From Pandoraea anapnoica (GTDB taxonomy: Bacteria; Pseudomonadota; Gammaproteobacteria; Burkholderiales; Burkholderiaceae), in NCBI RefSeq assembly GCF_902459765.1, contig NZ_CABPSP010000004.1:124001-188000 (forward strand): a stretch of 64,000 nt of DNA, read 5' to 3'. Positions 40,786-49,747 of the stretch are shown in pieces (positions within the stretch are counted from its first letter, which is position 1; each line of letters begins with the position of its first letter). The position numbers and the translations under genes were made by a program. The notes under the pieces are model-generated. The model saw nothing but the letters and a program-made list of their open reading frames with translations. It was not told the DNA's origin and searched no databases.

Positions 40786-43194
40786 ATGAGCCACACAGAC
40801 CACTACGAATCGCCAGTCGAGAACGGCGGTGTTGGCGCGCGTGTCCGTCGGCGTGAGGATGAGCGGCATCTTCACGGGAAAGGGCGTTTTGTTGCGGACT
40901 ACGTTTTTCCCGATCTTCAGGAAGTGGCGTTTCTGCGCAGCCCCGTTGCCCATGCGCGCATTTTGCATATCGGCAAGCCGCAGCAATACGAGCGTCAGGT
41001 GATCGTGCGTGCCGATATGACAAGCGCCACCGATATCGTCGCGGATTCCAGCCTGCCCACCTATAAGTCGTCGTCGCATCCGCCGCTGGCTTCAGCAAAG
41101 GTGCGCTTCGTCGGCGAGCCGGTGGCGATGTGCTTTGCCCCGACACGCGCAGAGGCGGAGGATATTGCCGAGGAAGTGGCGCTCGACCTGGAGGAACTCC
41201 CCGCATTCGCCAACGCGTTCACGGCGCGCGATCGGACAGACGTCCGGGTCCACGACCACTGGGACAACAATCTGTTTCTGGATCTGACGGCCGACGTCGA
41301 CTTTGCCGCCCATGCCGAAGGGGCGCCAGTCGTCGTCAAACAGAAGGTCGATCTGGCGCGTCAGTGCATGGTGCCGATGGAAGGCAAGGCGGTCCTGGCC
41401 TACTGGGACCATCCTCATTCGCAGCTTGTCGTGATTACTTCGACGCAGGTGCCGCATATGATTCGCACCGTGCTGGCGCAGTGTCTTGGCATCGATCACG
41501 CGCAAGTGCGTGTGATCTCCCCCGACGTAGGCGGTGCGTTCGGCTACAAGTGTGTCTTGCAGCAGGAGGAGCTATGCATCGCGTGGCTCGCGTTAACTTA
41601 CAAGAAGCCATTTCGCTTCATCGAAGACCGTCGGGAGCACCTGATTGCGGGCGCAAATACACGCCAGCATCACTACGAACTGACGGCCTACGCCGACGCG
41701 ACAGGGAGGCTGTTGGCGCTTGACGCACAGCTTCTGATCGACGGTGGCGCCTATTCCGCCTGGCCGTTCACGATCGGGCTCGAAACCGGACAGGCACTCG
41801 GCAATCTTCCGGGGCCATATGACTTTCGAGGCTATCGGTGCCAAACCCAGTGTGCTGCGACCAACAAGCCAGGGTTCCTGCCGTATCGTGGCGTGGCGCG
41901 CACGGGCGTGTGCTTTGCTATCGAGCTGACGATTGACGCGATTGCGCGTGCCGTCGGCCGCGAGGCGTGGGAAGTTCGCTACGACAACCTCGTGCGTGGT
42001 GAGGACATGCCCTACACCAACGTCGTGAAGAAGCACTACGACAGCGGTGATTTTCAAGAAAGCCTGAAGCGCGCCGCCGATCAGTTGGGTGTGGCGCAAT
42101 GGCGCGAGCGCCAGAAGCAGGGGGAAAAAGACGGTCGGCTGGTTGGCATAGGGTTTGCCACCTTCACCGAGCAGTCGGCGCACGGCACAGCCGTGTTCGC
42201 GTCATGGGGTTTGCCCATCGTGCCCGGATACGATCTGGCAACGGTGCGAGTGACAGCCGACGGCGGGCTTGAAGTTCGTGCCGGTATCCACTCGCACGGG
42301 CAAGGCATGGAGACGACACTGGCGCAGATTGCCAATGAAATCCTCGGCGTGCCCGTCGCCAAGATCAAGGTCGTTCACGGTGATACGGCGCTCACGCCGT
42401 TCTCGACCGGCACCTATGCATCGCGCAGCATCGTGATGGCCGGCGGTGCGGTCGCGGCAACGTGCAGGGAACTGGTGCCGCGCATCGTCAAAATCGGAGC
42501 TCATCTCCTGCAGGAGGATGAAAGCGCCGTACGCTTCGAGAACGGAGACGTGGTCGGTGCGAAGGGACGAATCCCGCTGACGGACATTGCGATGGCCTGG
42601 TACCTGCGCCCGGAACGTCTGCCCAATGGCGTCGATCTTGCGGGGCTGGAGGCGACTCAGGGATTCAAGCCGAAGGTGGATACCGGTGCATTCAGTTACG
42701 CCACTCACGCCGCGGCCGTCGCCGTCGATACCGAAACCGGTCACGTGGAGATTCTCGACTACGTCATCGTGGAAGACTGCGGGCGGATGATCAACCCGAT
42801 GGTCGTGGAAGGTCAGACCATCGGTGGCACGGCACAAGGCATCGGTACCGCGCTGTTCGAGGAGACGTTGTATGACGAGAACGCGCAGCCGCTGACGTCC
42901 ACGCTGGCCGACTACATGCTTCCCGGCCCGACCGAGTTGCCCCGCCTGAAGATTATTCACATGGAAACGCCATCGCCGTATACAGAGTTCGGCGCGAAGG
43001 GCGTGGGGGAGGGAGGCGCCATTGCGCCACCCGCGGCTCTATTCAATGCGGTCAACGATGCATTGCGTCCTTTGGGCGCAACAGTGTCGGAAACGCCATT
43101 GACGCCGAGACGTTTGCTGTCAGCCATCGAAGCCGCGAAAGCGCAAAAGAACGAGCCGGCCAAACAGGCCTTGCAACACGAGGAGGTCGAATGA
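40786..43194 (+). CDS. Molybdenum hydroxylase large subunit (xanthine oxidase family)
   Basis: An 802-residue molybdopterin-cytosine-dinucleotide-binding subunit. The N-terminal aldehyde oxidase/xanthine dehydrogenase hammerhead region is followed by DVGGAFGYK, YRGVARTG and the C-terminal catalytic GVGEGGAIAPP, whose glutamate activates water. It hydroxylates N-heterocycles. In this cluster the first step, picolinate to 6-hydroxypicolinate, is the best fit. GAGAGAAG precedes the ATG. Confidence 0.92.
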   Translation: MSHTDHYESPVENGGVGARVRRREDERHLHGKGRFVADYVFPDLQEVAFLRSPVAHARILHIGKPQQYERQVIVRADMTSATDIVADSSLPTYKSSSHPPLASAKVRFVGEPVAMCFAPTRAEAEDIAEEVALDLEELPAFANAFTARDRTDVRVHDHWDNNLFLDLTADVDFAAHAEGAPVVVKQKVDLARQCMVPMEGKAVLAYWDHPHSQLVVITSTQVPHMIRTVLAQCLGIDHAQVRVISPDVGGAFGYKCVLQQEELCIAWLALTYKKPFRFIEDRREHLIAGANTRQHHYELTAYADATGRLLALDAQLLIDGGAYSAWPFTIGLETGQALGNLPGPYDFRGYRCQTQCAATNKPGFLPYRGVARTGVCFAIELTIDAIARAVGREAWEVRYDNLVRGEDMPYTNVVKKHYDSGDFQESLKRAADQLGVAQWRERQKQGEKDGRLVGIGFATFTEQSAHGTAVFASWGLPIVPGYDLATVRVTADGGLEVRAGIHSHGQGMETTLAQIANEILGVPVAKIKVVHGDTALTPFSTGTYASRSIVMAGGAVAATCRELVPRIVKIGAHLLQEDESAVRFENGDVVGAKGRIPLTDIAMAWYLRPERLPNGVDLAGLEATQGFKPKVDTGAFSYATHAAAVAVDTETGHVEILDYVIVEDCGRMINPMVVEGQTIGGTAQGIGTALFEETLYDENAQPLTSTLADYMLPGPTELPRLKIIHMETPSPYTEFGAKGVGEGGAIAPPAALFNAVNDALRPLGATVSETPLTPRRLLSAIEAAKAQKNEPAKQALQHEEVE

Positions 43195-44018
43195 AAGCGG
43201 CCCGCTTTGACTACGTGAGGAAAGCAAGTCTGTCGGAAGCACTGGCCGAGTTGCAGGCAGACGGAAATACCAAGCCGATTTCGGGCAGTCAGTCGATGGG
43301 GCCCATGCTCAATCTGCGTCTTGCGAGACCCGCAAAAATCATCGACCTTTCTCGTCTGGACGAACTGCGTAGTGTGGTGGAGACGAACGACGCCATTCGC
43401 GTCGGTGCTGCCGTCACGCATGCCGAGATCGAGGACGGCAAATTCCCGCTGCTTCGACACGCATACCTCCAGTATGTCGCGGGCGGTATCGCTTACCGGG
43501 CGATCCGCAACCGCGGAACGATCGGGGGCAGTCTGGCGCATGCCGATCCCGCTGCCGACTGGCCGCTCGCGTTGTCCGCAATCGATGCACGGCTGGAACT
43601 GTCCCGCGCCGGCGCAAGCCGGATCGTCCGGGCTGCCGATTTCATGCAAGGGGCCTTCACGACGCTGCTGGATGACGGTGAGATCGTGACCGCAGTGCTG
43701 CTGCCGAAGCTGTCGGCCTCTATGCATTGGGGATATCACAAGCTCTGCCGGAAAACCGGTGAATTTGCGCATGCGAGTGCCGCTGCCGTGTTCGACGCAG
43801 CAAGCGGTCTGGCGCGCGTCGTGCTGGGGGCGTTAGACGGTCCGCCCGTCGCGTTGAACGATCTGGCCGCCAGCATCGCGCGTCAAGGCCCTGACGCCGT
43901 GACGCAACAGGCGCTCGAGTCGGCTGTAGCCGCCGCCATGCCCAATGCCGATGGTATAGACAGAAAAATGCATACCGCAGCGCTCAATCGCTGCCTGGCG
44001 CAAACCTTCGGCAATTAG
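43191..44018 (+). CDS. Molybdenum hydroxylase FAD (medium) subunit
   Basis: A 275-residue FAD-binding subunit of the CoxM type with KPISGSQSMGPMLNLRL (FAD loop) and NRGTIGGSLAHADPAADWP (second FAD motif). It overlaps the large subunit gene by 4 bp (ATGA). It passes electrons from the iron-sulfur subunit to an acceptor. Confidence 0.92.
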   Translation: MKAARFDYVRKASLSEALAELQADGNTKPISGSQSMGPMLNLRLARPAKIIDLSRLDELRSVVETNDAIRVGAAVTHAEIEDGKFPLLRHAYLQYVAGGIAYRAIRNRGTIGGSLAHADPAADWPLALSAIDARLELSRAGASRIVRAADFMQGAFTTLLDDGEIVTAVLLPKLSASMHWGYHKLCRKTGEFAHASAAAVFDAASGLARVVLGALDGPPVALNDLAASIARQGPDAVTQQALESAVAAAMPNADGIDRKMHTAALNRCLAQTFGN

Positions 44019-44044
44019 CAGGATCCATAGAAAAGCGAACCCCC

Positions 44045-45241
44045 ATGTCAGTCATCGAACTCACCATCAACGATCGTGCCGTACGCACAGAGGTCGAGCC
44101 TCGCGTGCATCTGGGCGATTTTCTGCGCGAGACCCAGCACCTGACCGGCACGCACCTGGGCTGCGAGCATGGCGTGTGCGGTGCATGCACCGTGCTCGTC
44201 GACGATATGCCCGTTCGGTCGTGCATCACGTTTGCGCTGGCTTGCGAGCAACAGCAAGTGCGGACGATCGAGGGTTTCGATAACGACGAGCTGATGCGCC
44301 GCATCCGCCACGCGTTCTCGATTCATCACGGCCTTCAATGCGGCTATTGCACGCCCGGCATGCTGATCACCGCGCGAGACATCATTCTTCGCTTTCCCGA
44401 CGCGGACGAGGCGCGCATTCGCCTGGAACTCTCGGGCAATCTTTGCCGCTGCACCGGATACATGGGCATTGTGGCGTCGATCGAAGCCGTTCTGCAGGAC
44501 CTGCGGGACAACCCGATTGTTGCGCAAGATGCCCCTCGCGAAATCCCGCGGGAACAGATCATATCGACGCCAGCTACCTTCCAGACGTTTACGGCCACTG
44601 CGGACGAAGCCGTGAAGCCCGCAGCACCGGACGCGGTCGCGGCAGCACGCAGCGAACCGACCGCGCAGACTCAGCGCAAGGGTTGGACGGCAATCGACGA
44701 CAGTTTCGTGGTGCCGTTCCCGCTTGAGAAAGTCTGGGCGTTTATGGGCGACCTGCCGTCGGTGACGGCTTGTTTGCCGGGCGCGGAGCTCGTCGAGCAC
44801 GACGGCGAATCGGTCAAGGGCAAGATCGCCATCAAGTTCGGGCCGATGTCCGCCAACTTCGCCGGCGCTGCCCGTCTGGATCGCGACGATGCCGCCCATC
44901 GGGCTGTCATGCGCGGTGCAGGGCAGGACAACATCAGCCGTTCGCGCGCCAATGGCGACGTCACCTACACGCTCACCCGGGAAGACGGCGGCACCCAGAC
45001 ACGTGTCGCCGTCACGCTGGAGTACATGCTTCAAGGCCCCTTGGCGCAGTTCTCACGTTCTGGGCTGGTTAAGGATTTCGTCCGCCGGATGATCGCCGAC
45101 TTCGGTGCACGCATTACTGCGCAGCTCGGCGGCAATGCCGCCCCCGAGGCCGCCACGGAACAAACAAAGTTCAACGTGGGAAGTCTCGTCTGGAGTGTCA
45201 TCTGGGGGCGTATCCGTCGCCTGTTCGGCAAGGCGGACTGA
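44045..45241 (+). CDS. [2Fe-2S] subunit fused to a CoxG domain
   Basis: A 398-residue fusion. Residues 1-160 form the two-cluster small subunit: C40, C45, C48, C60 (plant-type) and C99, C102, C134, C136. After a linker of about 50 residues, residues 215-365 form a CoxG/SRPBCC domain (FPLEKVWAFMGDLPSVTACLPGAEL). In CO dehydrogenase clusters CoxG is separate and helps anchor the enzyme to the membrane. The fusion suggests a membrane-bound dehydrogenase feeding the respiratory chain. Confidence 0.9.
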   Translation: MSVIELTINDRAVRTEVEPRVHLGDFLRETQHLTGTHLGCEHGVCGACTVLVDDMPVRSCITFALACEQQQVRTIEGFDNDELMRRIRHAFSIHHGLQCGYCTPGMLITARDIILRFPDADEARIRLELSGNLCRCTGYMGIVASIEAVLQDLRDNPIVAQDAPREIPREQIISTPATFQTFTATADEAVKPAAPDAVAAARSEPTAQTQRKGWTAIDDSFVVPFPLEKVWAFMGDLPSVTACLPGAELVEHDGESVKGKIAIKFGPMSANFAGAARLDRDDAAHRAVMRGAGQDNISRSRANGDVTYTLTREDGGTQTRVAVTLEYMLQGPLAQFSRSGLVKDFVRRMIADFGARITAQLGGNAAPEAATEQTKFNVGSLVWSVIWGRIRRLFGKAD

Positions 45242-45252
45242 TTATCGGATAG

Positions 45253-45276
45253 GGCGATAGCGACATGACTATCGCC
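45253..45276. repeat. Inverted repeat GGCGATAG/CTATCGCC
   Basis: Perfect 8-bp arms around an 8-nt loop, directly after the iron-sulfur subunit stop and before the operator at 45285. It could be a weak attenuator or a second regulator site. No T run follows. Confidence 0.4.
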
Positions 45277-45284
45277 GATACATT

Positions 45285-45298
45285 ATCAGTACACTGAT
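45285..45298 (+). promoter_or_regulatory. MarR-type operator (ATCAGTACACTGAT)
   Basis: The same ATCAG-N4-CTGAT core as at 37342 and 52174. It lies 16 nt before the decarboxylase start codon and overlaps a -10-like CATTAT (45281-45286). It indicates a second, separately repressed promoter within the cluster. Confidence 0.72.
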
Positions 45299-45313
45299 TA
45301 AATGGAGTTGTTC

Positions 45314-46279
45314 ATGAACGACCGAATTCGCAAGATCGCGCTCGAAGAGCATTTCACCACACCGGGATTTCCGAACTATTCGAAGGCATTCACGCAGCAC
45401 ATTGCGCCCGAAGTCCTGCGCGATCTTGGCGCGCGGCTCGCCGATTTCGATGGGTTGCGCCTTCAGGAGATGGATCGCGCCGGAATCGACTACACGATCC
45501 TGTCGCAAACCGGACCGAGCGTGCAGGGGGAGACCGATGCCGGGCAGGCCACGTCGCTCGCACAAATGAGCAACGATTTTCTGGCCGAACAGATCGGTCG
45601 TCATCCGACGCGATTCGGCGGCTTCGCCACGCTGCCGATGCACGACGCCAAAGTCGCTGCACGCGAGCTGACACGCGCCGTGAACACGCTGGGGTTCAAA
45701 GGTGCGCTGGTCAACGGTCACACGCACGGCAGGTACTACGACGACCGTGCCTACGACGACTTCTGGGCCACGCTGCAGGACCTGGACGTTCCCCTGTACT
45801 TGCATCCGACGGACGCCTTTGCCCATCCACGTGTGCTGGAAGGCCATCCCGAACTCTTCGGCGCAACGTGGGGGTGGGGTGTAGAGACGGCGAGTCACGC
45901 GCTGCGGCTGCTGTTCGGTGGTGTCTTCGACAGGTTCCCGGGCGTCAAGCTGATTCTTGGCCATATGGGCGAGGGCATTCCGTTCCTGCGTTGGCGATTC
46001 GACAGTCGATTCGCCGTCTACTCGCATGGCGTCGAACTGAAGCAGGCGCCATCCGCCTACATCGGCACGAACATCGTCATTACCACTTCCGGCGTGTGTT
46101 CCTCAGCTGCGCTGGCAGGCGCCATTGGCGAGATGGGACCGCAAGCCGTGCTGTTTTCGGTGGATTACCCCTACGAGTCCACCGAAGTCGCCGCGAGATT
46201 CATCGAGGAAGCCCCGATCGACGAAGACGTGCGCAAGCTCATTTGCCACGGTAACGCCGAGCGCATCTTTCGCCTGTAA
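45314..46279 (+). CDS. picC: Amidohydrolase-family decarboxylase (dihydroxypicolinate type)
   Basis: A 321-residue amidohydrolase_2 protein. The N-terminal KIALEEHF replaces the usual HxH, and metal-site residues appear in LYLHPTDAF, LILGHMGEG and FSVDYPYES. This is the pattern of non-oxidative decarboxylases such as gamma-resorcylate decarboxylase. In this cluster the expected reaction is 3,6-dihydroxypicolinate to 2,5-dihydroxypyridine. ATG 45314 has GGAG 6 nt upstream; ATG 45302 lacks one. Confidence 0.85.
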   Translation: MNDRIRKIALEEHFTTPGFPNYSKAFTQHIAPEVLRDLGARLADFDGLRLQEMDRAGIDYTILSQTGPSVQGETDAGQATSLAQMSNDFLAEQIGRHPTRFGGFATLPMHDAKVAARELTRAVNTLGFKGALVNGHTHGRYYDDRAYDDFWATLQDLDVPLYLHPTDAFAHPRVLEGHPELFGATWGWGVETASHALRLLFGGVFDRFPGVKLILGHMGEGIPFLRWRFDSRFAVYSHGVELKQAPSAYIGTNIVITTSGVCSSAALAGAIGEMGPQAVLFSVDYPYESTEVAARFIEEAPIDEDVRKLICHGNAERIFRL

Positions 46280-46324
46280 CCCAACACCTCCCTCGTCATC
46301 TACTTTCGCTCCCGGAGCCGCTCC

Positions 46325-47074
46325 ATGAAAAATTTCCGCATTGGCCAGATTGTGCCGAGTTCCAACACCACGATGGAGACAGAGATCCCGGCAATGCTGC
46401 TCGCCCGGCAGAACATCCGACCTGAGCGTTTCACGTTTCACTCCAGTCGCATGCGCATGAAAAAAGTCGTCAAGGAGGAACTCGCGGCCATGGACGCCGA
46501 GTCCGATCGCTGCGCCGTGGAGCTGTCCGACGCGCGTGTGGATGTGCTGGGCTACGCGTGTCTCGTCGCCATCATGGCCATGGGGCACGGCTACCACCGT
46601 GTGTCTCAGAAGCGCCTTGCCGAGCATACCGCCGAGAACGGCGGCGCAGCCCCGGTGATTACCAGCGCTGGTGCACTAGTCGACGCCCTCAAGGTGATCG
46701 GCGCGAAACGCATCGTCGTCGTGGCGCCTTACATGAAACCGTTGACGGAGCTGGTCGTGGATTACATCCGCAACGAAGGCTACGAGGTGATCGACTATCG
46801 CGCCCTTGAGATTCCCGACAACCTCGACGTCGGACGCCACGACCCCAGCCGTCTGCCTGACATCGTCAAGACGCTGCGCTACCAGGAGGCAGACGCCATC
46901 GTATTGTCCGCATGCGTTCAGATGCCGTCGCTGCCGGCGGTTGCCAAGGTCGAAGCGATGACTGGCAAGCCTGTGATCACCGCGGCGATCGCCACGACTT
47001 ACGCGATGCTGAAGACGCTGGATCTGGAGCCGGTCGTCCCCGGTGCCGGCGCGCTGCTGTCCGGGGCGTATTGA
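46325..47074 (+). CDS. maiA: Maleate cis-trans isomerase
   Basis: A 249-residue Asp/Glu racemase-superfamily protein. Catalytic cysteines lie at C79 (GYACLVAIMAMG) and in LSACVQMPSL. SSNTTMETE near the N-terminus binds the carboxylate. It converts maleate to fumarate, the last step to central metabolism; equivalents are NicE and PicG. GGAG stands 8 nt before the ATG. Confidence 0.9.
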   Translation: MKNFRIGQIVPSSNTTMETEIPAMLLARQNIRPERFTFHSSRMRMKKVVKEELAAMDAESDRCAVELSDARVDVLGYACLVAIMAMGHGYHRVSQKRLAEHTAENGGAAPVITSAGALVDALKVIGAKRIVVVAPYMKPLTELVVDYIRNEGYEVIDYRALEIPDNLDVGRHDPSRLPDIVKTLRYQEADAIVLSACVQMPSLPAVAKVEAMTGKPVITAAIATTYAMLKTLDLEPVVPGAGALLSGAY

Positions 47075-47125
47075 GCAATCTGATCGAAGCCAGCTAATCG
47101 AATGATGGAAGCACTGGAGCAACAG

Positions 47126-47965
47126 ATGAGCCAACGATCCACATTTCTCTACGGCGGTAACGTCCACGCCAATGGCATCCGGCAACACTACCTTCGCTAC
47201 GGCGGTGACGACGGTGCGCGCGCGACCCGCGATCCGGTGATTATCGTGCCGGGGATCACGAGTCCCGCCATCACTTGGGGCTTCGTAGGCGAAACATTCG
47301 GCAAGGCGTTCGATACCTACGTACTCGATGTTCGCGGGCGCGGCCTGTCGTCGGCGTCCGGAACGCTCGACTACAGTCTCGACGCTCAGGCTGCCGACCT
47401 GATCGACTTTGCCGCCGCCCTTGGCCTCAAACGGTACAGCGTGGTGGGGCATTCCATGGGGGCACGCATAGGTATTCGCGCCGCCGCCGACAGACCTGAG
47501 GGGCTCGCCCGGCTAGTCGCCGTCGATCCGCCGGTCTCGGGGCCGGGTCGTCGCACCTATCCGTCGAAACTGCCCTGGTACGTCGATTCCATGGCGTTGG
47601 CAAGGCACGGTATGGACGCGCAAGCGATGCGCGAATTCTGCCCGACCTGGACCGAGGCGCAATTGCAGTTGCGTGCGGAATGGCTTCACACGTGCGACGA
47701 ACGCGCCATTCGCGAGAGCTTTGACGGCTTTCATACCGACGACATTCACAGGAACCTGCCGTCCGTGGCGATTCCCCTGATGTTGATGACCGCCGAGCGG
47801 GGCGATGTCGTTCTGGATGCCGATGTCGAGGAGATCCAGGGACTTGCGCCTCAGGTCGTGCATGTCAGGGTGGCCGACGCCGGGCACATGATCCCGTGGG
47901 ACAACGAGCCGGGCTTTTATCGGGCATTCGGCAGTTTTCTCGGTGCGCCGCTGCCAACGATCTGA
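47126..47965 (+). CDS. nicD: N-formylmaleamate deformylase (alpha/beta hydrolase)
   Basis: A 279-residue alpha/beta hydrolase with nucleophile elbow GHSMGARIG, oxyanion region PGITSPAITW and catalytic histidine in DAGHMIPWDNE. It fits NicD/PicE, which releases formate from N-formylmaleamate to give maleamate. ATG 47126 has GGAG at 6 nt; in-frame ATGs at 47102 and 47105 are possible. It lies between the isomerase and the ring-cleavage dioxygenase. Confidence 0.88.
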   Translation: MSQRSTFLYGGNVHANGIRQHYLRYGGDDGARATRDPVIIVPGITSPAITWGFVGETFGKAFDTYVLDVRGRGLSSASGTLDYSLDAQAADLIDFAAALGLKRYSVVGHSMGARIGIRAAADRPEGLARLVAVDPPVSGPGRRTYPSKLPWYVDSMALARHGMDAQAMREFCPTWTEAQLQLRAEWLHTCDERAIRESFDGFHTDDIHRNLPSVAIPLMLMTAERGDVVLDADVEEIQGLAPQVVHVRVADAGHMIPWDNEPGFYRAFGSFLGAPLPTI

Positions 47966-47987
47966 ACGAATTTTGAGGGAGGGCATC

Positions 47988-49028
47988 ATGCCCGTAAGTG
48001 ATTTTCAAATGGTGGACGCCTGGACACGTGTCCTGAAGCTGTCCCGCCTTGAGGCCGGACAAACCGTCACAATTCTGACGAGCGCCAATACCCATCCGCA
48101 GACCTTGTCGACGGCGCTCATTGCGACGCAAGCGCTTGGTGCCATCGTCAACCGGCTCGACCTCCCGCCTGTCAATGGCGAAAAGGCGCTGAGCCGCGAC
48201 CCGTTGGCTTACCTGGGGACGACCCCGCTCACCGGCAATCGTGCGGCGATTGCCGCGTTGAAGGAAAGTGATCTGGTGCTAGACCTGATGACGTTGCTGT
48301 TCTCGCCGGAGCAACTGGACATTCTCAAGGGTGGCACCAAGATTCTGCTGGCCGTGGAACCGCCCGAAGTCCTCACCCGGCTCGTGCCGACGCCGGAAGA
48401 TCGCGAACGCGTGCTGGCTGCACAGGCCCGAATCGGCAGGGCACGTGAGATGCATATCGTGTCGGCCGCCGGAACCGATTTCCATTGCCCGCTCGGAGAG
48501 TTTCACCCGATCGCCGAGTATGGTTTCGTGGACGAGCCCGGACGGTGGGATCACTGGCCGAGCGGCTTTGCACTCACGTTCCCGAACGACGGTCAGGCCT
48601 ACGGTCGCATCGTCATCGACCGCGGCGACATTCTGCTGCCGCAAAAGAGCTACGTGAACGACCCTATCGAACTGACCGTGGAGAACGGTTTCGCCACCCG
48701 AATCGAAGGCGGTGTGGATGCGCAATTGCTATCCGAGTACATGGCCACGTTCAGGGACGATCAGGCGTATGCCATCTCGCATATCGGCTGGGGGCTGCAA
48801 CCTCGCGCGCACTGGTCGACACTCGGTCTCTACGATCGAGAGCAAACCATCGGCATGGACGCACGCGCATTCGAGGGCAACTTCCTTTTCTCGCTCGGTC
48901 CGAACAACGAAGCCGGTGGAAGCCGCACAACCACCTGTCATATCGATATCCCACTGCGCCATTGCGACGTCTATCTGGACGGTGAGGCCGTGGTTCGCAA
49001 CGGCTGCGTCGTCAACGGAGGCCATTGA
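47988..49028 (+). CDS. nicX: 2,5-dihydroxypyridine 5,6-dioxygenase
   Basis: A 346-residue protein of the NicX family (related to leucyl aminopeptidase M29 folds), with AAGTDFHCPLGEFHP, PNDGQAYGRIVIDRGD, HIGWGLQPRAHW and a C-terminal TTCHIDIPLRHCDVYLDG. Histidine and aspartate residues here form the iron site. It opens the pyridine ring to N-formylmaleamate. GAGGGAGGG precedes the ATG. Its presence is the strongest marker that this cluster degrades a pyridine carboxylate. Confidence 0.92.
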   Translation: MPVSDFQMVDAWTRVLKLSRLEAGQTVTILTSANTHPQTLSTALIATQALGAIVNRLDLPPVNGEKALSRDPLAYLGTTPLTGNRAAIAALKESDLVLDLMTLLFSPEQLDILKGGTKILLAVEPPEVLTRLVPTPEDRERVLAAQARIGRAREMHIVSAAGTDFHCPLGEFHPIAEYGFVDEPGRWDHWPSGFALTFPNDGQAYGRIVIDRGDILLPQKSYVNDPIELTVENGFATRIEGGVDAQLLSEYMATFRDDQAYAISHIGWGLQPRAHWSTLGLYDREQTIGMDARAFEGNFLFSLGPNNEAGGSRTTTCHIDIPLRHCDVYLDGEAVVRNGCVVNGGH

Positions 49029-49029
49029 A

Positions 49030-49662
49030 ATGAGTCACGACCTGGAAACCTATCAACGCCAGAGCTTCGGAAGCCCGTTACAACCCAAAGCCCCCGTGGG
49101 CCTGCTGATCGTGGACTTCGTCAACGGCTTTGCGAACCCCGAAGTATTCGGCGGGGGGAATATTCGGCAGGCCATCGACAACACGGTGCCGCTGCTCGCG
49201 TTTGCGCGGGAAAGAAAATGGCCCGTAGCGCATACGCGCATTGTGTTTGCCGACGATGGGGCAGATCACAACATCTTTACGGAAAAGGTCCCGGGCATGC
49301 TCAAGCTGCTCGAACGCGGGCATGACAGCGCGATCGTGCCGGAGCTTGCGCCTGCCGAAGGCGAACTGGTCGTAAGGAAGACCGTTCCGTCCGCGTTTTT
49401 TGGCACATCGCTTGCTGCGTGGCTGTCGCAACGCGGCGTACAAACACTGGTGATCGCCGGTGCGGTGACCAGCGGGTGTGTGCGGGCATCGGTCGTGGAC
49501 GCGATGCAGTACGGATTTCGTCCTTTTGTCCTGAGTGACTGCGTTGGGGACCGTGCCATCGCACCGCACGAGGCGAATCTGTTCGACATGGCGCAGAAAT
49601 ATGCTGCCGTATTGCCGCGCGACGCTGCAATGAACCTTCTCGGAGACCTGTCCACTCGCTAG
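49030..49662 (+). CDS. nicF: Maleamate amidohydrolase
   Basis: A 210-residue isochorismatase-fold hydrolase with catalytic Asp in LLIVDFVNGF, Lys in VVRKTVPSAFFGT and Cys in GAVTSGCVRAS. NicF/PicF hydrolyses maleamate to maleate and ammonia. ATG 49030 lies 2 nt after the dioxygenase stop, so the genes are coupled. Confidence 0.9.
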   Translation: MSHDLETYQRQSFGSPLQPKAPVGLLIVDFVNGFANPEVFGGGNIRQAIDNTVPLLAFARERKWPVAHTRIVFADDGADHNIFTEKVPGMLKLLERGHDSAIVPELAPAEGELVVRKTVPSAFFGTSLAAWLSQRGVQTLVIAGAVTSGCVRASVVDAMQYGFRPFVLSDCVGDRAIAPHEANLFDMAQKYAAVLPRDAAMNLLGDLSTR

Positions 49663-49747
49663 CGTTGTCATGGGTCGCGCCGATGCCCGGGCATGTGCCG
49701 TTCGCATTCGGCGTGGCTGACAGACGAGCGGAGCCTTGGGGCCAACA

